A DNA stretch of 64,000 bases from Flammeovirgaceae bacterium (lineage in GTDB: Bacteria > Bacteroidota > Bacteroidia > Cytophagales > Cyclobacteriaceae). Below the pieces are notes generated by a model. That model searched no databases. It saw nothing but the letters and a program-made list of their open reading frames with translations, and was not told the origin of the DNA. Every line of letters begins with the position of its first letter. Positions within the stretch are counted from its first letter, which is position 1. The position numbers and the translations under genes are program-made. The stretch spans positions 15,306 to 79,305 of the forward strand of contig JAHEZH010000004.1 in the NCBI GenBank assembly GCA_023251155.1, in the 5' to 3' direction. Positions 15,810 through 26,200 of the stretch are shown here, in pieces.

Positions 15810-17543
15810 ATGCCTGTCACCCGAAACGCCCTCGTTCGCTACCGTACCATCGACAACTGCCTGAGAAACAGGCAACGCAAATGGACGTTGGAAGATTTAA
15901 TCGATACGTGCTCGGAAGCACTCTATGAATATGAAGGCATAGATAAAGGAGTGAGCAGGCGATCCATACAAATGGACATTCAACTCATGCGAAGCGATAA
16001 GCTGGGTTATAATGCCCCCATTGTTGTGCTGGAAAAGAAGTACTACACTTACGAAGATCCGGACTATTCCATCACCAACATTCCATTGACCGACCAGGAT
16101 CTGGGCAAGCTCACCGAAGTAGTAGAGATACTGCGACAGTTCAAAGGCTTCAGTCATTTTCAGGACCTGAGCGGGATGGTGCAACGACTGGAAAACAAAA
16201 TCCATTCTGCAAAAACACAACAGGAACCCATCATTGACTTTGAGAGGAACGACCATCTCAAAGGATTAGAGCATATTGAAACTCTCTATCAAACGATCAT
16301 CAATAAAAAGGCCATTGAACTTTGCTATCAGTCGTTTAAGGCACGGACCTCCAACACCTTTACTTTTCATCCTTATTATCTCAAGGAATACCGCAACCGC
16401 TGGTTTGTGATTGGTATCAAAAAGAAGAACACACCTGTCATGAACCTGGCGCTTGACCGGATCATCAGTATCACAGAAACGTCAGTAAAGTATCAGCCAC
16501 GAGAAAATTTCACCATCTCTTCATTATTGAATAATGTGATCGGTGTTTCTGTAAACACGGAAGGGACTACTGAGCACGTAGTGTTTATGGCCGATTATCA
16601 TACTGCTCCTTACATCCTTACCAAACCCTTGCATCACTCACAACAATTAGTAGAGAAGCGGCAGGACGGAATCGTTTTTTCCATTGATGTACAGCTCAAT
16701 TTTGAACTGGAACGTGAGTTGCTTGGCTTTGGTGACCGAATTAAAGTAATAGCCCCGGATAGACTAAAACGCAATCTGAGAGAAATATTTTCCAATGCCG
16801 TTGATCTTTACCAGCACGAATTCAGTACTTCCAGCTTGCAGAACAACCTGCAAAAACTGAAGCACAAAGGTTTTATGATGCTGAATCATCTCTACCTGAA
16901 GAAAGAAGTGAACCAAATAAAACTGGCTGTTCATCAACATTTGCGATCAACCGGACAGCCGCCCGATACACATGCTGTGCGTTACCTGCTTAATGAAGTT
17001 CCTTCGCTCAGGAAAATGATATTTAACACTAACCTGCTACAGCTTCTTCAGCGGATCGATTCCAGATTATTTTTAACCAAAGCCATTTACTTTGATAAGA
17101 CACCGGAAGCCAACTGGTACGTTACCTGGCATCAGGACATTATTATCAATGTAAAAGAAAAAATAGAAACAGAAGGCTTCACCGGCTGGACGAAGAAAGC
17201 AGGAGTTCATGGCGTATGCCCTCCGGATGAAATATTAACCAATACGATTACTGTCCGTATTCATCTGGACGATGCGAATGAACATAATGGTGCGTTGAAA
17301 GTCATTCCGGGGTCACATCAAAAGAAGCTGAGCGATGAAGAAATCAGTGTCATCGCTCAGAATAGTTTTTCACAAACATGCCAGGTAAGTGCCGGATGTA
17401 TTCACGTGATGAAACCTTTGCTCCTGCATTCCTCTTCGAAGGCAACCAATACTTCGCACAGGAGAGTGATTCATCTGGAGTTTAATACGATGGAACTGCC
17501 CAATGGCCTGGAATGGGCCGAGAGATTGGAGTTGAATAAATAG
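15810..17543 (+). CDS. WYL-domain transcriptional regulator fused to a C-terminal PhyH-like dioxygenase domain
   Basis: N-terminus wHTH/WYL (IELCYQSFKARTSNTFTFHPYYLKEYRNRWFVIGI); C-terminus WYVTWHQDIIINV...HNGALKVIPGSHQKK...CIHVMKPLLLHSSSKATNTSHRRVIHLEF. Confidence 0.85.
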   Translation: MPVTRNALVRYRTIDNCLRNRQRKWTLEDLIDTCSEALYEYEGIDKGVSRRSIQMDIQLMRSDKLGYNAPIVVLEKKYYTYEDPDYSITNIPLTDQDLGKLTEVVEILRQFKGFSHFQDLSGMVQRLENKIHSAKTQQEPIIDFERNDHLKGLEHIETLYQTIINKKAIELCYQSFKARTSNTFTFHPYYLKEYRNRWFVIGIKKKNTPVMNLALDRIISITETSVKYQPRENFTISSLLNNVIGVSVNTEGTTEHVVFMADYHTAPYILTKPLHHSQQLVEKRQDGIVFSIDVQLNFELERELLGFGDRIKVIAPDRLKRNLREIFSNAVDLYQHEFSTSSLQNNLQKLKHKGFMMLNHLYLKKEVNQIKLAVHQHLRSTGQPPDTHAVRYLLNEVPSLRKMIFNTNLLQLLQRIDSRLFLTKAIYFDKTPEANWYVTWHQDIIINVKEKIETEGFTGWTKKAGVHGVCPPDEILTNTITVRIHLDDANEHNGALKVIPGSHQKKLSDEEISVIAQNSFSQTCQVSAGCIHVMKPLLLHSSSKATNTSHRRVIHLEFNTMELPNGLEWAERLELNK

Positions 17544-17585
17544 AAAGCGCTTGACGTTTAGACAAACACTTTCTATTTGCAACAT

Positions 17586-18689
17586 TTACCGCACTGCATA
17601 TTCCACCTCGTGTGCTTCACTAAGCAATGGTATCTCCAGCTTACTGAGTAGCCGTGATAACACCTCGTTGGGAACCACTTGCTCACGCTCCCTGTTTTGC
17701 TTCAGCCAATCCTTGTAAGGAACTTCCACATAAACAATTTTGACCCGTGCCTTATACGAAGTAAACAGATCGATCCACTGGGTTCGCAGCTGCCGTGTGA
17801 TGTTGGTTGCATTCCACACAAAAGGCTGCCCTTTCCTTAAAAAGAACTTGGCCTGCTCCTTCGCCTGCTGCACGGCCCAGCCCGTAGCGGAGGCATCATC
17901 CGGTTTGAGGTGGTGCACTCTGCGAATAGCATCCAGGCTTACCACTTCCCAACCGGGATAATGCTTTTGCAGGTACGTGTCCTTACCCATGCCGGGCAAC
18001 CCGGAAAGCATGATCACTTCACTTTTCAGATCATCAAACGGAACATAATCAGGTGATGCGTCTTCCTTTTGAAAGTAATTGAAACGCGATAATGCAGACG
18101 GAAAAGTCCGTGCTTCCTTCCAGCACTGCTGCTCTTCACAATAGGCCGCAAAGAAATCGATACGATCAAGCAATTCATTCTGATCAGCACAAATTCTTCC
18201 CACTACATCGGCCCTGGCCAGGTCAACAAGTAATCGCATATCGGTACGAAGAGCCGCTTCCAGTAATGTCTTCTTCGGATCTGTTTTCTCCATCAGCCAC
18301 AGCGGTAATCCATGATGCCGTACTAATGAAGCAATCTGCTCACGCACATAAAACGAAGTTGGAATTTCCTGGTATAAGATTCTACGCGCGGTGTATTCGC
18401 CTTTGCGCGCATGTCCTCGTGAGGTAATTCTCCCATCGTCTTCCAGAACAGTAGTTGATCTTTTCTCCACATCGTGCAGTAAGGCAGCTGCCCATAAAAT
18501 CTCCTTAGCCTGCAATTCATACGAAGCAGAAATCCGCTGAGCTTCCTTCAGTACCATTTGCGTATGTGTCGCCACATCTCCTTCTGCATGATGGAGAGCA
18601 TCCTGTGGCACCTCACGCATGTCAGCCACCCAGCGGAATGTTTTCTCCAGGTGGCTCCATTCTTTATTTTGTATCAATGACCAATTCAT
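17586..18689 (-). CDS. HD-domain phosphohydrolase fused to a P-loop polynucleotide kinase
   Basis: AAALLHDVEKRSTT and LVRHHGLP (HD); MLSGLPGMGKDTYLQKHYPGWEVVSLD (Walker A), FVWNATNITRQLR. Confidence 0.88.
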   Translation of the reverse strand: MNWSLIQNKEWSHLEKTFRWVADMREVPQDALHHAEGDVATHTQMVLKEAQRISASYELQAKEILWAAALLHDVEKRSTTVLEDDGRITSRGHARKGEYTARRILYQEIPTSFYVREQIASLVRHHGLPLWLMEKTDPKKTLLEAALRTDMRLLVDLARADVVGRICADQNELLDRIDFFAAYCEEQQCWKEARTFPSALSRFNYFQKEDASPDYVPFDDLKSEVIMLSGLPGMGKDTYLQKHYPGWEVVSLDAIRRVHHLKPDDASATGWAVQQAKEQAKFFLRKGQPFVWNATNITRQLRTQWIDLFTSYKARVKIVYVEVPYKDWLKQNREREQVVPNEVLSRLLSKLEIPLLSEAHEVEYAVR

Positions 18690-18707
18690 AAAATCAAATT
18701 TTAAAAT

Positions 18708-19403
18708 TTAAACCTGTGGATATTCCCACGTCAGCTTTGCCCTGCGCCAGTGGCGTGTCCAATGCTCGTCTGTTTTCACGTGACCTGCGCGCACGTACTT
18801 AAAAACATGCCTGGCAAAATCATCAGTAGAATACTCACCTGCATTGCGGCTTACTATACCTTCACGCGTGCAGGGCTGTTGGGAAAGCACATCATACGAA
18901 TCCAATCCACTGGGCTGCTGTACCAAGTCAAGTACCTGCTGCCGGAAAACAGCTTCCTCTTTCGGGATCACCATAGCTAACTCCGGCACTACAGGGAGGT
19001 CAAACAAGTTCGCATAAAATTTCACTTCCTCCCAGCCTAACCACATATCATTGCTTCTTACGGCAAACACAAAGTAATGATGCTCCAGTTTCCGGTATTC
19101 AATAGAATGAACCGCATACAGATTCTCTCCAAAGATTTCAATATCTCCTAAATCATTCTTCAGCAATTCCCACCGCTGCCGGATTTCTTTGGTCCATGCC
19201 GATACGGTAGGTGCTGCATGCGATCTGGCAAACACGCCGTAGCGGCTCAGACAATTGTTCTCGCCATCCAGCTTTTCCGTATGCACAATGGCACTGATCT
19301 TCTTTACATCATTCCAATAGTCGCGATTGATCCGGTCGTCACTGGTGGTGCCGGGCGAAAAGGGATAATGGTACGTACGTCCATATTTTCGTGATATACT
19401 CAT
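18708..19403 (-). CDS. T4 Rnl2-like RNA ligase
   Basis: IVHTEKLDGENNCLSRYGVFARSH (nucleotidyltransferase motif I KLDGEN); DIEIFGENLYAVHSIEY; WLGWEEVKFYANLF. Confidence 0.88.
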   Translation of the reverse strand: MSISRKYGRTYHYPFSPGTTSDDRINRDYWNDVKKISAIVHTEKLDGENNCLSRYGVFARSHAAPTVSAWTKEIRQRWELLKNDLGDIEIFGENLYAVHSIEYRKLEHHYFVFAVRSNDMWLGWEEVKFYANLFDLPVVPELAMVIPKEEAVFRQQVLDLVQQPSGLDSYDVLSQQPCTREGIVSRNAGEYSTDDFARHVFKYVRAGHVKTDEHWTRHWRRAKLTWEYPQV

Positions 19404-19674
19404 CGTAGTAAATGTTAATGTGGAATAATGAATGAAGCCGGGAGATCGTACTCCAACGATTTACTCATCCATTATCAGATAAATTTAAATGCGGTTACTT
19501 CCCGCGGCGATCACCTCACTGGCATACTCTTCCCCAATCACAACGGATTACTTTTAAGATAGTAAGCATTTTTAAGAAGGAGTAAGCCCGAACATGTTGC
19601 GCTTCTCCGGAAACCGGGAAGGACTGATGTGATCCTATGATATTAAAAGATGAGCATTTCTTAAATCCCTCTGT

Positions 19675-20541
19675 TTAAAGGGTGAAACTTATTTTATGAA
19701 GACAAAGATAACGTCTCGTGCACAGAAACGAAAGGAGGAAGAATAGGTTACAAAAAAAAGAAACCCCAGTCTCATGGGGTTTCTTGTATTCAACATTCAT
19801 AATACGGTCGGGCCAATGTTCATGAAGAACATCAGAGAAGGATACATTCCTTAAAGGATTGTCAAAAATCTTCCTTCTTTCCCATCGATAAGAACAATCT
19901 AAAATTTTCCATAACCGAGGACGAAGATGATGTGTGACAAACAAACGGCTGATCTCCCCTACTCGTCTCTCATAATGTATATTCTTTACCTGAAACTTAG
20001 TGATCATGTTAGGTTTAATCTGGAGAACAAATCGCCACGGCTCTGTAAACAAAAATACTCTTTCAACTCTTCCTTTATCATGCACGAGAGATTCATAAAA
20101 AAGCTCACGCTCGGCATCAGTAAATTTCTTGCCATAGAACTCCCTTTCTGATAACTTCCTCAGCAGTTGCTCTCGGACAACATATACCTTTTTACCAAAT
20201 CGTCTTCGCTTCTTTTTAAAATCCTTCCTCGAACTCCATTGAGTTGTATTGATCTTATCCAACACAGTCTGATATAAGGCTGCCTTCTTTTCTCTCTTTA
20301 CATCGCTGCGCAACACAAAAAGCCGATTCCATCCCTTTTGATAGGGCGGCTTTAAATCAATCCATTCCTGAGAACGAATGCGCTTTACAATCTCTACTTC
20401 TTCATCATATAATCTGCGTAACATCTTATCATGCGCTTCAATGGCTGATCGTCTTCTTCTCCGATAAGATCTAAATCTGCCATGCTGGATATACTCGCTA
20501 TCTGCCCGATTCATAACTTTAATCTTTAGCCATCCGAACAA
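19675..20541 (-). CDS. Basic hypothetical protein overlapping the 3' end of rtcB paralog 2
   Basis: Arg/Lys-rich ORF; start possibly MNRADSEYIQ at 20514; C-terminal tail reads through the terminator. Confidence 0.6.
   Translation of the reverse strand: MFGWLKIKVMNRADSEYIQHGRFRSYRRRRRSAIEAHDKMLRRLYDEEVEIVKRIRSQEWIDLKPPYQKGWNRLFVLRSDVKREKKAALYQTVLDKINTTQWSSRKDFKKKRRRFGKKVYVVREQLLRKLSEREFYGKKFTDAERELFYESLVHDKGRVERVFLFTEPWRFVLQIKPNMITKFQVKNIHYERRVGEISRLFVTHHLRPRLWKILDCSYRWERRKIFDNPLRNVSFSDVLHEHWPDRIMNVEYKKPHETGVSFFCNLFFLLSFLCTRRYLCLHKISFTL
19752..19784 (-). terminator. Rho-independent terminator within the annotated 3' end of ORF 19675-20541
   Basis: Minus AGAAACCCCA-TGAGAC-TGGGGTTTCT-TTTTTTT. 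Confidence 0.75.
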
Positions 20542-21928
20542 TCTTCGGATGGAATTTTCCTTCTGTTGCGACCAGCGTTCCCTGGCTTTTCATTACTGCT
20601 TCGATGTCTTTGTAGGCCATCGGAGCTTCTTCCGGGCTTCCGCCAATAAGTGTTACTTTCTCCGACTGTAAGAGTTTCTTCATCGCGCTTACCGTAGTCG
20701 ACTCTTTTGCTTTCAGACGCGACATCTTTCTGCCCGCGCCATGAGCGGCCGAGTTCAGCGACAACTCATTACCCAATCCACGCACAATAAAACCTGGCGC
20801 AGTCATGCTTCCGGGAATGATTCCATATACCTCCTTTGCAGCAGGCGTAGCTCCTTTGCGGTGAACGATGTATTCCTTTCCATCACTCAATGTTTCTTTC
20901 CATGCAAAGTTGTGATGGTTCTCTACCACACGAAGCACTTCTGCACCCAATGCACGGCAGATGTTTCCATGAATGCGATCGTGACATGCTTTGGCATATT
21001 CACCTGCCAGGTTCATGGAGAGCCAGTACTCCTGACCTTCGGCACTCTCCATCGTTAACCACGCCAGCTGCTTTGCTTCACGCGGCAATTTGCAGGTGTT
21101 CATCGCGATGTTGGTATAATGCTGCGCAATGTTTGCTCCCAGGCTTCGTGAGCCGGAGTGCGAAAGCAATGCGGCATAGTTAGCAGCAGGAAGTTGAAAG
21201 GTATTCCCTTCCGCTAATTCAACGATACCGAACTCCACAAAGTGATTACCCGAGCCTGAACTCCCCAGTTGCCTCACCGACTTTCCATGCAGTCGTCTCA
21301 GCAATTCCGTTTGTTGAAAGTGCGGATGATCCAGCACCTCATGCTCCTGGTGGAACTCCAGTCCGCCATCATTACCAAAATGCGTATAGTCCTGTAGCAC
21401 TTTCCTCAACGCATAAGCATTATGTTCGACATAGCTCGCCGGCAGATCAAGAATACTCAACGCCATACGGCAACCGATGTCCATCCCTACACCATACGGA
21501 ATCACGGCATTCTCAGCAGCCAGCACGCCACCAATAGGAATACCATACCCCTGGTGTGCATCCGGCATCAGAGCGCCATACACTGCCACCGGCAATCGCA
21601 TGGCCATCTCCATTTGCCTGATTGCGTTGCCTTCGATGTGCTTGTTACCAAACACTTCAAAATGTTTTTCCTCGTGTTCTAATTCATAACTTAATGAAGA
21701 TGCTTTGTCTTCGGTTTTATTGGTTAGTTTATAAGCCAGCGTTCCTAATACTTCATGATTGAAATACAATTCCGGCTCGCTCAGCACATGTGTTAATACT
21801 GATATTTTTTCTTCGATGGATGAATGCTTAAAGCCCCGGTTTATGCTATTCATAGCGAGACTGATCGCAACATCGGACGAATAGCCAATGAGACGCACGT
21901 CCCGGCTATTCAATTTTTGATTGCCCAT
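20519..21928 (-). CDS. rtcB: RNA-splicing ligase RtcB, paralog 2
   Basis: MPDAHQGYGIPIGGVLAAENAVIPYGVGMDIGCRM, SGSGNHFVEFG, NHHNFAWKE, AAHGAGRKMSR. Confidence 0.97.
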   Translation of the reverse strand: MGNQKLNSRDVRLIGYSSDVAISLAMNSINRGFKHSSIEEKISVLTHVLSEPELYFNHEVLGTLAYKLTNKTEDKASSLSYELEHEEKHFEVFGNKHIEGNAIRQMEMAMRLPVAVYGALMPDAHQGYGIPIGGVLAAENAVIPYGVGMDIGCRMALSILDLPASYVEHNAYALRKVLQDYTHFGNDGGLEFHQEHEVLDHPHFQQTELLRRLHGKSVRQLGSSGSGNHFVEFGIVELAEGNTFQLPAANYAALLSHSGSRSLGANIAQHYTNIAMNTCKLPREAKQLAWLTMESAEGQEYWLSMNLAGEYAKACHDRIHGNICRALGAEVLRVVENHHNFAWKETLSDGKEYIVHRKGATPAAKEVYGIIPGSMTAPGFIVRGLGNELSLNSAAHGAGRKMSRLKAKESTTVSAMKKLLQSEKVTLIGGSPEEAPMAYKDIEAVMKSQGTLVATEGKFHPKIVRMAKD

Positions 21929-22265
21929 AACGACTTTTTATCAGGCATCCGAAGTGATCCCACTGAATCGCATGGCTGTTTTATTTTACACAATACCATC
22001 CATGCTTGCTAAGTGAATAAACACAAAGCAAATAGCCGATCACTCCTGTTGCCAGGTTGATTTTTTAATTATTTAATTTTTTGAATGTAAGCAGCTGATC
22101 CGGTAAGAATTTTACCGTAGCTGGTTATTTGGGGATATGTAATAGTAATACCAACATAGCTTTCCTCTGATAGAGTGTTTACAGTTCAAGAGGTGAAATG
22201 CATAACAAAGATAAGCGTCCTTTTTTCATTCTCCACTACAGCGAAGGAAAATTAATTGACAAGAG

Positions 22266-23134
22266 CTAATTTGGATTGAGTCTTCTTAAATGACTGATCA
22301 GTAAAGTCACATCTTTATCACCACCTTGTGCGGCGATGATTTCTTTAAAATGATGTTGAATAATGGTTCCCAAAGGCAGCGTAGTATGATTCCGTGCTGC
22401 CGCCTCCAGCGCCAGGCGTAGATCTTTACTGGCCAGACTTGTTTTAAATCCATTCGGGTTATCATTCTCCTGAACAATCAGCCCACCATACGTTTTTATC
22501 ACAGGAGCGCCAAACACGGTGGAGGTCATCGTATCCAGAAAGGTCTGCTTATCGATACCTGACTTCTCTGCCATCAGCATCACTTCACTTAGCATCTCCG
22601 TTATCACAAAGATCATGTAGTTCATCATCAGCTTCACGGTATGTGCGATTGCCGGATCTTCACCATAGTCAAACACGCGCTGGCTCATCGCTGCCAGTAG
22701 CGTTTGTGCTTTCTCCTTTGCTTCTGCCTTACCTGACACTAAAATAAAGAGCAGCTTTGCTTCTGCCGCAGGCGGGCGGCCCAATACGGGTGCGCTTATA
22801 TAATAGAGTTGTTGCGCCTCAAATTTCGCTGCCAGTTCTGTTGATGTTGCCGCGCCTATGGTGCTCATGGACACATGAATACTTCCTTTCTTCATCGCCA
22901 CCACAAGTTTATCAGACACCTCGCTGACGGCATGATCATCACTCAGCATAGTGACGACTATAGCAGCTTCGCTCACCGCTTCTTCCACCGTGGCAAATAC
23001 TGTAGCTCCAAGTGCTTCAATTGACTTTGCCTTGCCTGCCGACCGGTTATAGGCATGAACAGTAAATCCAGCTTTAATACTATTGGTGGCCATAGGCAAA
23101 CCCATGTTGCCCAGCCCGATAAATGCGATGATCA
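22266..23134 (-). CDS. NAD(P)-dependent beta-hydroxyacid dehydrogenase family protein
   Basis: MIIAFIGLGNMGLPMATNSIKAGFTVHAYNRS; start MIIAFIG preferred. Confidence 0.9.
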
Positions 23135-23275
23135 TTATAAAAAATTTAACTCTGGTTACGAACAAAAGTAGCAAGTAATTATATTACTGATTATCAATTA
23201 TCTCGATGATTTAAAAAAGAATTCGTTGTGGGTTCAGATAATATATGGTAGTTTGAAATTATAAATTGTACTGCC

Positions 23276-26200
23276 TTGCGAATAGTTAAACAAATCAAAC
23301 TTTATTTTCAGGAAGGAACTTCCGACAAGGTATATGAAATTGATTTATGCGAATCGGGAGACGGCTTTCTGGTCAACTTCCGCTACGGAAGAAGAGGTGC
23401 GGCCCTCAAAGACGGAACCAAAACGATATTTCCTGTTGAGCTAGCCGAAGCTGAAAAAGTATTTCATGCGCTGGAGCAGGAGAAAAGAAAGAAAGGATAT
23501 GTCGCTGCTGGTGAAACAGCAATAATCACTTCTTCCGTTCCGTCACCCACTGCGGGAACGGACAAGCGGAAAAAAGCAATCGTTAAATTGCTTAAAGCCG
23601 CGGCTGCCGGAGACGAGCACGAGAGCTGGAAATTATCGCGTATGATCTGGCGCGCTGGCGATTTAAAAATCAGCGAAGCCATTCCTCATATTGTTAAAGT
23701 AGCGGATGCTTCTGATCCTTTTAATATCTATTCCGTCATCTGGGCTATTGCACGATGCGGATCGGTCAATCACATTCCTTTTTTGCAAGACCTTCAAAAG
23801 AAGGGTGGGCTGCCGGTGCACACGCAGCAATTGATCACAGAGGCGTTATTAAAGCTGACAGAAGGAAAAGAAAAAGAAGTGCTTCTGGAAACCATCACAA
23901 CACTTCTTCCGGCTCCGCTTCGTAAACATATTATAGATAAAGACTACACTGCAGTTGAGCACCAGTTACGCGAGTATTTATTTGTGATGAAGGCCGCCTT
24001 CAATGATTACCTGATCGGCATCTATCAATTATCAAGGCACGACATCGCCCTGCACGAAGTCTTTATTCGTGTACTGAACGACATTCCTCTTAGCTTCAAT
24101 TACTTTAAATACATCCGCCAGATTTTCAAAACGGCTGAAATGCTGGAAGATTATGCTGCGTACGGGATTATCGCCAAAAATGTAGAGAAGCAGGCATCTA
24201 ACTATAAGAGTTCCTCATGGATGAATGCCGATCATAAAAAGAAGCAGGCGTTCTCTAATCGCACCAAGGTGTATCTCACCAACCGTGTATTGCGCTCGTT
24301 ACAAAATTATGGCGAAGCAAACGATTCATTGTATGTAGAACTGGCTTCCGAAATCATTTTGGCCTTTGACGATACTAAAGATCTGACTGCACCGTATCAG
24401 ACTTCAGAAGTTTCTTACAAATACAACTCAGCTACGCGACAACATACGCGCGAAGAAAAAATCACTTACTTCGACAGCTATAGTCACTTTCAGGCTTTCA
24501 ATTTTATTCTGATTAAGAATAGCATACGTTACGAAAACAAAAATGGAAGCTGGGTGCGGTCTGCATCTTATGTGCCTGCTACTACACAGGCACGGGAAGA
24601 AGCGTTTCCTCACTTATGGAATAAAGCTGCGGAACAGGTAATTGAATTATTGTCCTTCAGTAAATCGCTTCGTGTACATGAATTTGCACTGAAGGTCTTC
24701 ATTGCCAATCCGGAATTTGAAAAACAAATAGAAATCAGTCATGTTATTCACTTTCTCCAGACCACCTTTTCCACCACCCAGCAACTTGGTCTGGAACTAG
24801 CCAGGAAAAAATACGATCGCAATTCGCCGCACAAGCAGTTGTTGATTGCATTGCTCGACAATTCATTGGAGGAAGCGCGCAAACAGGCAGAACAATGGAT
24901 AGGTGATCATCACCATGCACTGCTCGAAGATGCCGAATTCATTGCCTCACTGGTGAAAATGAAAAGAGCAGAAGCGCATGCCTGGCTACGCGGCTTCCTC
25001 GCGGTAACTTCCTTAAAAAAGGACCAGGCTGAAATAGCAATTGCAAAAATCATTGCGTTTGTTGTTTCGTTCGAAATTAAAACGGAGGACGATAGACGTT
25101 ATCTTGTTCAGTTATCTGACTCGCTGGTGCTGTTGTTTGGCGATCACCTGTCAGCCATCAGCCTCGATATCATTAAAGATCTCTTCCTGCATGCTTCTGC
25201 TGAGGTACATGCATTGGCAGGGAAAATTTTAATAAAGCATCGTATCAGCCCAGAGAAAATTCCTTCCGGGTTTCTCCAGATTCTGCTTCAATCGGAAAAC
25301 GCCAGCTCCCGTGGGCTAGGAATTGCTCTTTTAGGTAAGTTTCCTGAAGATGCACTATTAGAGAAAAAAGAAATGCTGGTCAGCTTTTGCCTTTCGCCTC
25401 TTGCCGATGTGCGCAATGCGGTGAAACCGATTATCTCACGGCTGACCAAAGTTTATCCTGAATTTGGAAAAGAGCTGGTCGATCTTTTTGTTCCGGCGTT
25501 CCTGATAAAAGAATCGTATGAAGGCGTACATGATGACTTGCTAAGCTTACTCTCTCACGAATTAAGTGATAGCCTTCACATTATTCCAAAAGAGCGTTCA
25601 TTGCTTTTATTGAACTCAAAGTATCGCACTTCCCAATTGATGGGACTTATTCTTTTAAAGAAGAACATCAAAGACGAAGAGTTAACAGTACCTGAATTAG
25701 TGAAGCTGGGCAGCAATGCACTGGAGGAAGTGAGACTATATAGCTGGAACTGTTTTAGAAAATATCCGGAAAAGATTAAATCGGCTAAAGATGAAGCATT
25801 AAAACTGACCGATTCCTATTGGGCAGATACCCGCCTGTTTGCTTTCGACTATTTTACAAACACTTTTACCGCAAGCGAATGGACTACCGATTTATTAGTA
25901 ATGCTGTGCGATAGCGTAAAAGAAGACGTTCAGGATTTTGGAAAAGCAATGATCACTCAATTCTTTGAAGCTGAAAATGGAACCGAATACTTATTAAAAC
26001 TAAGTCAGCATCCCAGTACCAAAGTACAACTGTTCACCACCGCCTACCTCGAAAACTATGCGTACGGAAAGCCGGACATCATTCAGCAGCTCAAACCTTA
26101 TTTCATCACGCTATTATCACACGTAAATAAAGGCAAAGCTGCGAAAGCAAGGGCTTTTGCTATCCTGAGAAAAGAAGCGTTGAAAAATGAAGAAACGGCA

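Noticed and set aside
15711-15810. N-terminal extension of the Ro60 ORF to 15810
   Set aside because: It would overlap the candidate promoter/operator and the divergent WYL gene start; MKFNVFKK at 15711 is a better start
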